Assembly: GCA_036346255.1 (NCBI GenBank)
Contig: CM070633.1
Span: 22,940,001 to 23,004,000 of the forward strand
Direction: 5' to 3'
DNA from: Ampelocalamus luodianensis
Lineage: Eukaryota; Streptophyta; Magnoliopsida; Poales; Poaceae
DNA length: 64,000 nucleotides
Position numbers and translations under genes: made by a program. A model generated the notes under the pieces. That model ran no database searches, was not told the DNA's origin, and saw only the letters and a list, made by a program, of their open reading frames with translations. Position 1 is the first letter of the stretch, and each line of letters begins with the position of its first letter. Shown here piece after piece: positions 20,919 to 33,460 of this stretch.

Positions 20919-23487
20919 TGTAACATCCCAATTTTTAGGGCTTTTTGAAAATTTTCAAAATAAAAAATAACCACTTGATTTCATTAAGTTGCTAAAACTT
21001 AACTTGAAATTTTAGAAAAAAAAGTAAAAACAATTTAATCTGAGTTGATCAAACTTCAATTAATTTAAAATTTGGTTTATTTGAGTTTTCTTGGATTTTA
21101 TTGGATTTAAAGTCAAAAAGAATATTTTAAGTAATTTCTTGATTTTTTTTTTGAATTTAAAAAGGGTTGTCCTTTTGCCCCAAAATTAAAAAGATTTTTT
21201 AGCAAAATTAAAAGCTAAATTTATGTCAAAAATAATTTTATTAAGTTCCAAATGGTTCAAGAAATTTATGTGCATTTTTTAGAATTTTTGGGTCAGATTA
21301 ACTATTTTCTAAAAGCCTTTTGGTTTTCTAGAATTTTGTAAATAAAAGGAGTTTAATCTCTTTTTGGTTTAATAATTCTCTTTCCCAGCCCACTCCATTT
21401 CTCTCACACGGCCCAGCCTCCCCGACCCATTCGCATGCTCTAGCTAGCTCCCGCTCCTCTCCCTCTACGCGCGGGTCCCGCCTGTCAGCCTCCTCCGCCC
21501 CATTCTTCCTTGTTCTCCCTTTTATCCCCGTGCGTAGAACCGAGCTAGACCTCCATTGCCGTTGATGCAAGCTCTGTCAAATCCTATGAATCCTTCACCA
21601 AATCTCTAAGAAATCACGAGCATTGACTTCCTTGAATTTCGCCGACCCCGTTCCGCCCGTTGGTTTCCGAAAACCCCACGTGGAATTGCTGGAACATGCA
21701 AGGGCCGACGTGACCTCTACCGCGCGATCTCTCCCCTTTGTCCATCTCCCACTCTTCTCCGCCAACATGGTCTTCATTTTCGGCATCGCAAGCCTGCCAC
21801 CTACCTCGTGCTCACCTCCCTGTCCCCAAAAGCCCACTGGAGCATCTCCATCACCTTCACCCGCCGCCGCTGCCGCTCTTCCTCTTCGCCGTCGGCCATT
21901 CCTTTGTGCCCCGTCGCCAAAACCGCAAGCATCGGGTCCACCTCATCTCTCTCTCATCACCAGTGTTCTCACCGCTAGCCAGCTCCTTGTCATTCGTCCG
22001 CGACCCTCAGGCCAAGCGCACCACTTCTCAATGTCGACATGGCCGCACCATGTCATGGCCACGCTAGCCCTTTGGCCTACATGGCAGCCCACGTGGCTGC
22101 TGATGTGGTAAATCCTTTTCCTCGTTGAAAATTTATTTTGGCCAAAATCAAAATTCGGTTGCTGACGTCAACTGACGCAATAAAACAATTTTCCTTTAGA
22201 AAAATAAATCCAAAAATCTGGAAAATCCTAATTTTCATCATTTCATGTGTTTTCAAACTTCTGAGAGCCCGCTCTCCTCTATTCGAGCTCCGATTCGAGT
22301 GATTCAAATTTCAAAAATCATCTAAATTCAGTACGTTTCATTTGGTTTTAGTTTGGTAAGTTTTGGATTTTATTTGGAATTGTTGTATTTATTTGGCTTT
22401 GTTCGCACATATAGATTTAGGTGTTTCGAAAGAACTCTTGGACCCGACGACTGAAGCATCTCAACTCTTCAATGAAGGCAAGTCATAGACCTTTGATCAT
22501 GTTGTACCCAATTTATAAAATTATATTGTTTTATATCAACATGCATTGCCAGTTGTATAAAAATGGTTTTGGGAATAGTTACTTACCTAAATGCCATTAT
22601 GCCTCCGTGGAAAATTTGAATGGCATGTACCCTTGAACACCATAGGATGGGTTAACTTTTAGTTGGACATATTTTAGTGCCAACTTGGGTATCGTATATG
22701 CTTAGCCATGCTTTAGCTATCCGATGGAATTCATAATCACATGCTCATATGTATAAATCTAACTTAATGAAATATGGAATTGTGGCGTGGCCACTATTAT
22801 TAAAATTTTGTTGTGCCATGTCAAGGGTTGCCATCTGGTCGGGTTGAACCAAAAATGATTTATACTCGGGCGAGTAATTGCGTAGTAAAGGGCATGATTT
22901 TATGATGTGGTTACCCCGCCTGAGTAGTCACTAAGGACTTAACTTTGTGTGTCATTGATCTGGGCCATACCGTGCAACCACAAGTCCATTTATGGGGTGG
23001 ACCGGGCCAAATAATTAGCAATACTTTGAGTCAGTTCTGTTTGGGTTGATAAGTGGAGCAAGAGGGGGCCAGTGTGGCGAATCCTTAGCGAGCAGAATTG
23101 GGTCAAGATAGAGCTTTGTAAAGGCCTTGTGATAATCACTTAGTCGCACACCTATGGAAGCGTAAAGTGTCTAACATTACAAGATGATTATCCCTCGTGG
23201 GTCAAGCTGTACAACCTATACAGAGTGTAAAACTATTTGAATAGTCATGTCCCTAGTTATGGACAATGCCTGTTGATTTCACACGAGGGGTAGAATTTCA
23301 TCAAAATGTCGGTTGATGGTTGGGAAATGAACGTGGTGTTCACTAGTTGTTTCAAAGAAACTTGATTACTTAGGTATTAATCACTTTTAAATTATGCTTT
23401 ACAACCTACTTATAATATTTACTATCAATCCTGTTTTCTGCAAAATAGCCATAAAGCTATCCTTGTTAAGCCTTACATGAATACTAC
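20919..23487 (+). repeat. 3' LTR of the Tekay element, truncated
   Basis: Starts TGTAACATCCCAATTTTTAGG after the polypurine tract. It follows the plan of the solo LTR 2913-15759: an AT-rich first 450 bp, a GC-rich promoter/leader-like part 21380-22120, blocks near 22230-22320 alignable to 4600-4680, then GTGGCGAATCCTTAGCGAG near 23075 alignable to about 14925 and the CTATTTGAATAG module at 23233. The last ~370 bp expected from that LTR are not found. At about 23487 (a block resembling 15366-15400) the sequence switches to something else. The end is approximate. Confidence 0.65.
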
Positions 23488-24480
23488 TTGCATACATTTT
23501 TTGCCCAAATCCGCCATTGTCAGCCGTGGAGCTCCGTTGTGGACCTCGGTGCTCCAGTGGTTCCCTGGCTCCTCTTTTCGCGTTGCCTGGACCACCTCAT
23601 CACCTTGAGCAAATTGCATGACTTCATTTTGGGTTGTCCTTGCAGGACCAGCCCAAATTTGAGTTTTGGACCTTGGCGACCGAAACCCTTCCTTTCATCC
23701 CCGACTCTGGTAAGGTGCTCTCCTCTTTGATTCCTTGCTCGTGGACCTTCCTTGGGCCTTAGCGAAGCTATTTTGACCACCGGTGATGTTCATTTTGTTC
23801 AGGGACTCTTCTCAATGTCGCTGCCTCGCTCGCGCGTCGGTCTCCGCCGCTAGGACTTCTCCGACCTCCTTCGCACCTCCTTTGGGCCTGTGTACCTTCG
23901 CGATAGCCCCAGTGCTCGAGCACCACAATTTAGATCGCATAAGCTTTTTGCCGCTTTCGCTTTAGCCAGATAGCTCCCGCCTCTCTCGCCTCGGCCTGTT
24001 CTAGGCCACCCGCCATCGAGAGTACTCTCAAAATGTTCACAATAGTATTGCGAACGTGTTGCCACTTTTGGTTCGCGCCGCCGTTGCCGTGGTCGCTGGC
24101 GCGAACCAAATGAGCGAGCGTGAGGCAATGCATCGTTGTCATAAGTTTGGCAAAGTCTAGGACCTCCTAGTTTTAATCCTAGTCGTTAAGAACTTCCTCA
24201 GTTAGATCTTAACCGTAGGATCTCCCGCTACAAAACCTTAGTGTCGTGACCTCTTAGATTAAATCCTCGGTCATAAAGACCTCTTTAGGTTTAATCGAGA
24301 CCGTAGGATCACCCTTGTGTTTTCGCAAAGGATCGCTCATGGTCATTTTTGCGTAAAAACCACCCTCTAGGTTCTCTTCTAAAAGATCTCCTTTGGGCTT
24401 TTCGCAAAACCACCCCTAAGACTCTCCTGTCCTCTTTGCAAAAGACCACCCTTGGTCCTTGCAAAGAAAACCCATTCACA
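23488..24480. other. Unassigned 1-kb stretch between two LTR pieces
   Basis: No retroelement domain, TG...CA unit or TIR recognised. 23500-24130 is GC-rich with short open frames on both strands and no motif. 24160-24480 holds two diverged ~85-bp direct copies (GACCTC...ACCGTAGGATC, starting near 24160 and 24248), then short CGCAAA/TGCAAA...ACCACCC motifs. It may be the 5' part of the LTR that continues to 25837, or an older insertion. Confidence 0.4.
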
Positions 24481-25837
24481 CAAAAACTTATTATGATTTC
24501 ATATTCAGAACTTTGTGCTATGTTTAATTGTGAAAACTAAAAATGAAAACAAAATGTTTTAGACTTGGGCACAATGGTAAGATGGTGTGCTTTTGGGTGT
24601 GACTGGAATGGTGCCCGAGTCAACAAGGACCGAATTACTTGCACCACCGTACTGAGTATTTTTGCATGCTAACCACACTAGAGGGAAATGGGACCTCTCT
24701 TGACTTAGTACTTTGGCGTGTGCTGGCTCCGAGTCGCAGGAGGGTGTGGGTGTGTGTTGTGTTATGGTAAAATGTGGTGGTGTTTATGTGTTGGGTGCAC
24801 GAGAGTGGAATCCTTTCTAGGTTCTCCACACCGAGGGGTATTGTAGTTGTCCAAGTTGCTTTACCCTGTATGAGTAGTTGACTCCTGGCTTTACAATGAC
24901 TCCGATGCAACGTATGGGTTTCTATCCATACGGGCGACTCGTGGTTAGTACATAATATTGGAAAACGTCTCGTAGGACTTAGCCGTGCCGGCATACCTTC
25001 GGAAGTGTGCTTAATCTTGTGGCAAAAAGGCGGTTTGAAGTGTGGGTATATTGGTACACCCTGCAGGGTTAAATCTATTCGAATAGCCTCGTCCTAGGTT
25101 ATGGACACGCTCGGCTATGCCCTGTGAGAATTAGACTATAACCTTTTAATTAAAACTTGACATGGGTGGTACGAATCGGGGATTCGTTCTATGTTGTGGT
25201 GGCTATTGGGTTAGTCACCTCTAGGTGGTTACTCTTGTTACTTATTGTATCTTGTTATTATTTCAACACTTAAAAACAGATTTGACAACTTGCTTTCAAT
25301 CTATTACATTATTGCAAATGAAAATTGCTTTATGCGTCCAATTAACCATATAACCATCTCCTTTGTTTCAGCTCTCATGTAGCTATATATAGGCTTGTTA
25401 CTCGTAAGTCTTGCGAGTACCTTTGTGTACTCAACTGCATTGCTTTATTGTTGCAGAGGAAGAAGTGGATCCCCAAGGGATCGATTTCTGTGAGCATTAC
25501 TGCAGTGGGTGCGACTAGCTTGGCGGCCCGGTCGGTTGCCTTGTGGGTTATGGCTAATCGGTTGGTTTTTGTTTATAGCTATCTTATGGCACTTTTGCTT
25601 CCGCTGTCATTTATGTCATTTAGTCGGTTGGCTCTTTTGTAATAACTCTATATGTCGTATGTCTTTTGTTGGACTTGGTATTATATGTTGTATGGAAATG
25701 ATGCATGATTTTGTAAAGATGTATGTGTGTTGCAATTCTGAGAAGCACATGTCCATCGATGCTTACGATATTTAATTGGTAATACTAGAACCAGTTGGAG
25801 GTTAAGTATTACGAGTTAAATACCCCAGGTCCTCACA
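24481..25837 (+). repeat. 3' part of a Tekay-type LTR
   Basis: Reads in the + direction as a diverged copy of the last ~1.35 kb of the minus-strand LTRs at 26857 and 44737: AACTTATTATGA near 24487, the TTTAGACTTGGGCACAATGG block at 24560, the CTATTCGAATAG module at 25075, GGAAATGATGCATG near 25694, GAAGCACATGTCCATCGA near 25742 and the end GGTCCTCACA at 25837. Either a separate LTR truncated on its left, or the end of a mosaic LTR beginning at 20919. Confidence 0.65.
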
Positions 25838-26652
25838 AAGGCGAACTCCGTTGATCGTACCGTGAAAGATCGGGCCACCCCAACGCATCAGCTAGTTTAC
25901 TAGTTGGTCCGTATCACAACGCCATCGAAGCTAGGAGTGGCGCTACTATCCACCATGGCTTCCGATGTCGCACTATCTCCATACGCCAAGTAGAAGGCTA
26001 GCAACACCAAGATGGGGGGCCTTAGTCTCAAAACTCACCATCGCCCTCAACGACATCAAGGCCACCACCACAACCATATAGAAATTGATGGAAGAATCGA
26101 TGGAGGTCATGATGGAGAAATCAACGGCCCAGATCAGATGAAGGAACTGCTGGAGGCAACACGAGCCGCTACAAGGGCTGCACCACCACCCATGGAGTCA
26201 AAACCACCATTGATTCCATCATTGCCATCCCCATGGGCAACGCCATCAGTGAAGAATCTAGATCCGCCATTATGAGTTAGTGGAGTATTTTGGTAATTAA
26301 TCGTCATATGGACTAACATTTTCCATGAGTTGGTGAAACAGATTGAGTTCCTTGATATTAAAGATTTTTCATCGTGAGTTTATTGTCATCAAGTCATGAT
26401 TCGGGATGAAGAATGTTATCATGTGTTGATGAGCATTAAGACAAGATCCCGAAGTAAAGAAAATCATCATGTGTTGATATTCAAGACAAGATCTCAAAGT
26501 AAACAAAATCATTACGTGTTGATGATATTCAAGATAAGATCCCGAAGTAAAGAAGATCACGTGTTGATGATATTCAAGTCAAGAACTTGGAGTAAAGAAA
26601 ATCATCATATGTTGATGATTATCAAGTCAAGAACCCGGACTTAGAGTGGAGA
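25838..26652 (+). mobile_element. Fragment of an unclassified LTR retrotransposon interior (possible gag and 3' tail)
   Basis: From the ATG near 25957 a decayed frame (MASDVALSPYAK, then TAG) continues after a frameshift as a helical-looking Lys/Glu/Met-rich segment to about 26150, resembling the N-terminus of some retrotransposon gags. This is weak. 26407-26638 is a tandem repeat array. The purine-rich AGAGTGGAGA at 26643-26652 could be a polypurine tract in front of an LTR. No pol domain lies between, so this would be an internally deleted or non-autonomous copy. Confidence 0.35.
26407..26638 (+). repeat. ~46-48-bp minisatellite, five units
   Basis: Five diverged units of the type AAGTAAAGAAAATCATCATG + TGTTGATGAT + ATTCAAG(A/T)CAAGA(T/A)CCCG. 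The first unit is the most diverged. The 82-codon open frame across the array is a by-product. Confidence 0.75.
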
Positions 26653-26856
26653 TGTCCTTCATCAATTAATCACTCCAAGATAGATGCTCAAGGCAAAGTT
26701 ATGATTAGCATAGGCAAATGATGTGTTCTTAGTCTTTTACTGGTCTCGGTGTTTGGTTGAAAGACTAGATTGTTAGTATAGATTGTCGTACTATTAAGAG
26801 GGGTCTTGTCTAGTAGTTTGAGTCTCATCATATGTTGACAGCTCAATCTCGCTTGC
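26653..26856 (+). repeat. Putative left end of an LTR, continued at 49719
   Basis: Right part of the host sequence before the minus-strand gypsy insertion. The target copy CTTGC at 26852-26856 pairs with 49714-49718. A TG following a purine tract (TGTCCTTC, 26653) is a candidate LTR start; this boundary is tentative. The LTR would resume at 49719 and end at 51347, about 1.83 kb in total. Confidence 0.4.
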
Positions 26857-29800
26857 TGTGAGACCCCGGTTTATTAAGCTTGTAACACTTAACCTTCCAC
26901 TGGTTCTAATATCACAAACAGAATAAACCGCGCCTCGATGGACATGTGCTTCCCAGAAATTGCAGCACACATTCATCATACAAAAGCATGCATCATTTCC
27001 ATACAAGATAATATAACAAGTCTACCAAAGGACATACATAACATAAGTTATTACAGACAATGATCGCCAAATGACATAAGTATCAAGTAACAATGAAGCA
27101 AAAGGTGCCATAAGATGGCTTAAACCAAAAAGACGACCGGTTAGCCACATAACACCACAGGGCAACCGACCGGGCCGCTAAGCTAATCGCCCCACACACC
27201 GCCACAAAGACAACTCACAAAAGTGAGGCCCTTCTGCTCACCTTCTTCCTCTCGCACACAATGAGCAATGCAGTGAGTACAATAATGTACTGCAAGACTT
27301 ACGAGTAACAAGCCTATACATAGCTACATGGAAGTCAGTATCAAAGGAAGGTTGGTTATATGGCTATTTGGACGCATAAAGCAAGTTTCATTTGCAATAA
27401 TGTAATAGATTGAAGGCAATTTGACAAATCAGTTTTTAAGCATTGAAATAACAGCGAGTAACAATAATTATCAAGTAACCAACTAAAAGTGACTAACCCC
27501 TTTAGCCACCACAAATAGCATGAATCCCAGATTCATATACCACCCATCAAATTTTAATTAAAATGTTGGAGTCTAACTCTTGAAAAGCTTATCCAAGCGT
27601 GTCCATAACCTAAGACGAGGCTATTCGAATAGTTTGTAATCCCTGCAGGGGTGTACCAATGTACCCACACTTCAGACCGCCTTTTTGCCTAACTATTAAG
27701 CACACTTCCTTTGGTATGCCGGCACAGCTAAGTCCTACGAACCCTTTCCAATGGAATATACTAATCAAGAGACGCACGTATGGGGGTTAATCCTTAGTGA
27801 TCTGTCAACGAAATATGGATCACAAGGACCCATACGTGGAGCAGACACACCGCCTCGTGGTGCTCCTCTCCCCACAACATGTCCATGTTGCACATAATTA
27901 AATGTGCAACCCACCACGCGACTCATTAATTAACACACCCCAAAGTACTCAGCTAAGAGAGGTCCCATATCCCTCTAGTGTGGTTAGCACGCACATAAAA
28001 TGCTCGGATAACAGGTACTCACAAGTAGTTCGGTCCTTAATTGACTCGTGCACCATTCCAATCACACCCAAAAGATCACACCATCTTACCATTGTGTCCA
28101 AGTCTAAATTGTTTTGGTTTTCAGTTATGGTTTTGCAATTTAGACATAGCACAAGGCCGAAACATAGAGTCATAATAAGTTTGTGTGATCAAGGTTATCG
28201 ACAAGTCGATAACCGCCCATTTCTACCGATAGCTAAGCATGGCTAAGTAACAAGCCCGTAAACTACTAAGTGACAAGGGTTCATCCAACGAACCCAAAAT
28301 CACAGCAAGATAAACCTAAGCTCAGTAGTAGAGGATAAACATTTGCCTACTGATAATGCATCTACTAGGTGAACTACCGACAATAGTTAAAACAACATAG
28401 CAATGCATACATAGAATTTGCAAACAACATATTAGAATTTGAAATTAGTAGGAACAATATGATCAAATGATGCTACATCTGCTTGCCTTGCTGGAGTGCA
28501 GGATCTGATGGCTGTGGCTTAGAATTATTATCAATATTGTCTTCGGAACCTAACGCGAAAAGGCGATAAACCAATAAGAACGAAGAATACCAAATAAACT
28601 CCAACAGCAAAAGACATTCAAATCTAATGAAATTTATACAGCAGCTAGGGGATAATTTAGACAATTTTAGGAACAAGAATCATGCAATTTGGATTTAGGA
28701 TGCAAAAGATATAGACAAAATACTCTTTCTCAGCCTATCAATTTACCAAATTAATTTTTGGTACTGTTCATGGCGAAAATTTCCATAAGGATCTAAGGTC
28801 TGAAATTTTTACAGCAGGTAGATTATGACATCCTAATAACAGCAAAGTTGAGTTTACTAAATTTGGAGTTATAAACATTTACTTATGATTTTTCTAAGTT
28901 GTAAACCTAAAGCAAGTCATTTTACAGAAATAAATCCATGTTCAAATCCTATTTTATATTAAAGCATACTAACAGACGAATTTAACAAAATTGATTTTGC
29001 ACAAATTGGAATTACATGGAAAAAGGTATACATTTTACAAGTTTTAAACCTATTTTTGGAATATTCAAAATTGGCAGGAAATAAGTTATTTTGGTTACCA
29101 GATTTTCGGCTACAGAAATATGCCTAAATGCATTTTCAGATTAAACTATAGTGGCATAAGATTTTATTACAGTTGGAATTACCTAAAAAGTTGTTAACAA
29201 GAATTAGTTATGAGTTTTCAAAGTTTAAATACAAGTTTTAGTTGATAAATAAAAGCTTACAGAAAAAGATTCGAACTTAACAGAAATATGACGGGATCAC
29301 GGGCCGTTGATCACGGGATCGACGGTCCACAATCAACAAAGTGCTACGCACGGGACTTAAGTGCGCGAGGAGGATTTTAATGAGTGGGCCCACAAGTCAG
29401 TGGGACAAGGGGCCAATTAGGACAGTGACTAATTACTGAAAACCAATGATTAGTAATTAATGTGTCCTAAAGATCTTTGCACAGAAGTAGATTTAAGAGA
29501 TGGGGGCCCACCTGGCAGTGACACAAACTGACGGCTAAGACACATTAATTGCTAACCAATGATTAACAATTAATGACCCCAGAGTCAGCGCTTAAGGCCT
29601 CACGCCCACATGCGGCGAGACAACGAACCAGATTAGGACATGATTAATGCACCTAATGATTAGCAATAATCGGGCAATTAATGTGTCCTAAATAAATGAC
29701 GAAAACGGGGATTTCGCCGGCACACTACCGAGCGTGCTCAACGGCTTGTCGCCGGCGACTCCTGTCGCGGCGGCGCCAACCAAGAAGTGAAATGGAATCG

Positions 29801-31549
29801 CAATATCCTTACGGACCTAGTGGTGGCAATCTCGCCGGCGGTGAGGGACCAGAACGCCGGCTAGCCGGAAAAACAAAAATGGAGCTTTTACTGCTAAGCA
29901 CAAAAATAGCAAAATACCCCGCTGCAGTCCAAAGAAGCGTGTACCAAAGCCTCTAGGGACTAATAAGAAGCTACCTTGATCGAGATGAGCTTCAAAGATG
30001 GTCGGAGAATGTCTAACCACGACTGAGCTTGCCGGACCCGAGGAAGAAGATATGAAAATAGAGACCTGAGCCAAAATGAACACCACGGGTGGTCAAAATA
30101 GCTACACAATAGCCCATATAAGCTTCATGAGTAATTAATTGAGGAATAGAGCACTCACCGGAGCTGAGGAAGAAAATGACCAAATTCGGCCGAATTTGAA
30201 CAAACCCCAAATTGGATAATTCCAGCAAATCAAATCCAAGATTAAGTGAGGTGATATGTTCAAGATAGAGAGGAGGTTAACTTGGTGTAAATAATTACGA
30301 AGGAGAACCACTAGAACACCAAGAACACCAATGGAGCTCTACGGGTCAACAATGGTGGATTGTCGGTTTTGGGGTATTAAGCTCCACAATTGAAAATGGA
30401 GCTCGATGGTGGTCTAAAGAAACACCAGGAAGAGAAAAGGGTGTTTAAAAGGATTGGGAACACTAGGGTTTTGCCCAAAGAGCCTTTCGGGAGGCAAAGC
30501 TCAAAGCACAAGGCATGGCCGAAAGCAAAAAGGGGTGTGGATGATGGTATGGGGTATGGCTCGGCCGAACACACCTCCCACAACCCTAAATGTCGGCTAG
30601 GACGGCTGTAGGGAGTATGAAATGACATCCCATGCCCTACACTGTTTTCGCACGGCGGGAGGTTGAAGATGACCAGAGAAAAAGCTCGGGCGAATAAGGA
30701 CCCTTGGATTTTAATCGGACGGCTGACAACGCGCCACGCCTCTGAGATTTGAAAATAAAGGAATAGATCGGGAGCCCTTGGATTAGAAACGAACAGCTTA
30801 GATTCAAACAAAACAACCGGAAGGTCCAAATGTCTCGGAGAATCTGGGCGGTTGGATGGGGATCCAACGGTTCAAAAGGGATAAAGCATCCGCACGGTCC
30901 GAATGCTCACACGAACATGGGCCGCGCGATAAGGATCCAATGGTGGAGATTAGACGCGCGATTTTAAAAGAGGCTCGGTGCTGTTAGTTGACTGGACCGA
31001 GTCAAGAGGCTTGAGCCGAGTCTGACCCGAACCCAAGGAACAGTGAAATTAGGTTTTGAGTTTTAAACTGAACTGGGACTTTGAGGATTTATTTGAGATA
31101 GCAAAACAACTCCAAAAATTATGAAATTTTTACTGGAGCTTGCTAACTCAGATATTTTCCTTGTATAAAATTTTCAGAGGTTTTCATGTTGCGCATTTTC
31201 CTCCAAAAATAATGCAAGGCTCTGGTTTAATGTTTTGACTAGAAGTCAAACAGGTTTGACTGCCCTCTAAAAATATTCAAACAATTTTTAAAAATTGTGA
31301 AATTTTTCAGAGGGGCCACATACCATCACAAGGACTTAGGAAAAATATTTCCCAAAGATGTTCACAAGATTTGAGATGAATGTTTTTGGAAGATAAGGTT
31401 TTGATCAAAAGACTTGTGACTTTGTATTTCCATAACTCCTTGTACAAGAATTGTTCAAAGCATACTAGAAATACATGATGTAAGAAAAAGTTTTAATTTC
31501 TACTCATTTTCTTACATTTGAAACACAAGTCCAATATTGGGATGTTACA
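26857..31549 (-). repeat. 3' LTR of the minus-strand gypsy element
   Basis: 4693 bp. On the minus strand it begins TGTAACATCCC (at 31549) and ends GGGGTCTCACA (at 26857). It carries the CTATTCGAATAG module at 27621. Compared with the other LTR it lacks about 290-300 bp at roughly 29289, corresponding to 47171-47475. The GC-rich segment 29700-30960 gives short open frames on both strands but nothing recognisable. Confidence 0.9.
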
Positions 31550-31568
31550 AAACCTCCCCCCCCCCCTT
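31550..31568 (-). other. Polypurine tract of the minus-strand gypsy element
   Basis: On the minus strand TTGTAAG is followed by a run of 11 G (plus-strand C run 31556-31566) and AGGTTT, directly before the 3' LTR. The homopolymer length should be treated as uncertain. Confidence 0.8.
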
Positions 31569-31594
31569 ACAAGAATCTCGCCCCGAGATTTTGT

Positions 31595-32680
31595 TTACTC
31601 GGAGAAGAAAGACAGGTAGTCAGCACGAAGGCGATCTTCCCGCTCCCAAGTTGCTTCATCTTCAGAATGATTTGACCACTGAACCTTAAGGAACTTGATG
31701 ACACGGTTCCTAGTTCTCCATTCAGATTCTTCGAGAATGCGAACAGGATGCTCATGGTAGGTCAAATTCTCTTGCACATCGAGACTTTCCAACGGGGTTT
31801 CCTCGATTGGAACAAGGAGGCATTTCTTCAAGTGTGACACATGGAACACATCATGCACTCCCTCAAGTGAAGCTGGCAACTCCAATCTGTATGCAACAGC
31901 TCCCACTTTCTCGATGATACGATAAGGCCCAACATATCGAGGAGCCAACTTGCCCTTGATGCCAAAACGCTGATGTCCCTTCAAAGGTGAGACTTTGAGA
32001 TAAACAAAGTCATTGGGCTCAAAGCTCAACTCACGGCGACGAAGATCCGCATAGCTCATTTGCTTGGACTGGGCCACGCGCAAATGCTCATGAATCAACT
32101 AAACCTGGCTTTCGGCCTCATTGATCGAATCTGGGCCGAAGAACTGACGCTCACCAATTTCTGACCAGTTCAACGGTGTTCTACACCTTCTCCCATATAA
32201 TGCCTCAAAAGGTGTCATACCAAGACTGGCCTGAAAACTGTTGTTGTAGGAGAACTCTGCAAATAGCAAGCACTTCTCCCACTTCTTCCCATAGGAAAGA
32301 ACACAAGCACGAAGCATATCTTCCAACACTTGGTTGACTCTCTCCGTCTGACCATCAGTCTGGGGATGATAGGCCGAACTGAAAGAAAGACGAGTTCCCA
32401 TGGCCTCTTGCAACTTGTGCCAAAACCGAGAGGTGAAAAGAGAACCACGATCTGACACAATCGTTCGTGGCACACCATGCAAGCACACGATGCGAGATAC
32501 ATAGAGATCCACCAGCTGACTAACACTGAGGTTGGTACGCACTGGCAGAAAATGTGCTACCTTAGTCAATCGATCAATGACAACCCAAATAGCATCCTTC
32601 CCAGAAGAAGTACGGGGCAGACCGGTGATGAAGTCCATACCAACGGAATCCCACTTCCACTCGTGCACCGTAAAGGTCAA
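31595..32680 (-). pseudogene. Integrase core, GPY-type module and chromodomain of the minus-strand gypsy
   Basis: 32680-32099 is one open 193-residue segment holding the integrase catalytic core. The D-D-E residues are visible in WDSVGMDFITGLP (first Asp), PRTIVSDRGSLF (second Asp) and DGQTERVNQVLED (Glu). A TAG at 32098-32100 separates it from 32097-31595 (about 167 residues), which carries YLKVSPLKGHQRF, LAPRYVGPYRI, LEGVHDVFHVSHLKKC and the chromodomain-like FLKVQWSNHSEDEATWERE, ending at the usual stop. Integrase inserts the cDNA; the chromodomain is proposed to bind modified histone tails. Only the one stop separates this from an intact C-terminal half. Confidence 0.88.
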
Positions 32681-33460
32681 GAAGGCTGCTGGCGCCGATG
32701 TTCACCTTGACCCGACAAAGACACGCCGCACTTCGGCAACGAACTTGGCAATCTCGCGCTTCATACGAGTCCACCAAAATCTCTGACGAAGGTCTTGATA
32801 CATCTTGGTAGCCCCGGGGTGAATGGACAAGGGGGAATCATGGGCTTCGCGGAGAATCAAATCCCGTAATTCCACGACCTTCGGAACTACAAGGCGCTGT
32901 CCAAACCACACAACACCATGCTCATCCTCTGAGAAGCACTTGGCTATCCCATTCTTGATGTTCTGCTTGATTTGGTTCACACCAACATCTGTCTGCTGTG
33001 CAGCCTTGATTTGATCCACCAAGGTTGGTTGCACAACCAAAGTAGCAAGAGAACCGTGGTCAATCAAACCCAAATTAAACCGCTGAAATTCTTCAAGAAG
33101 GGCAGACTGTTGCTCTTGGAGCACTATAGCATTGCAATACACTTTTCGACTAAGCGCATCCGCAACAACATTGGGCCTGCCCGGATGATACTGAATACCC
33201 ATATCATAGTCCTTGATCAATTCCAACCATCTCCTTTGCCTGAGGTTCAGATCTGGCTGGGTGAACAAGTATTTCAAGCTCTTGTGATCAGAATACACTT
33301 CACAACGGTTACCAATCAGGTAATGTCGCCAAATCTTAAGTGCATGGACCACAGCAGCTAACTCCAAATCATGGGTAGGATAGTTGAGTCCATGAGGCCT
33401 CAACTGCCTTGATGCATAGGCCACTACCTTGCCTTCTTGCATAAGAACATAACCAAGTCC
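32681..33460 (-). pseudogene. RNase H and integrase zinc domain of the minus-strand gypsy
   Basis: An open segment from 33442 to 32702 carries RNase H motifs (VVAYASRQLRPHG, YPTHDLELAAVV, SDHKSLKYLF, VADALSRK), a variable linker, and the integrase N-terminal zinc region (HPGATKMYQDLRQRFWWTRMKRE). The CxxC half of the zinc domain falls at about 32700, where the frame is broken, so the H2C2 motif is not intact in any frame. Upstream, TAG at 33461-33463 separates it from RT (the residue after CDASR). Confidence 0.85.

Noticed and set aside
21623..22111. 162-codon Pro/Ser-rich open frame
   Set aside because: Lies in the GC-rich part of the Tekay 3' LTR; overlapping frames on both strands and no motif.
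26407..26638. Regular repeats suggesting a CRISPR array
   Set aside because: Units are diverged and contiguous without unique spacers, in plant nuclear DNA; a minisatellite.
31556..31566. 11-base C run as a special structure
   Set aside because: It is the complement of the polypurine tract of the minus-strand element; only its length is uncertain.
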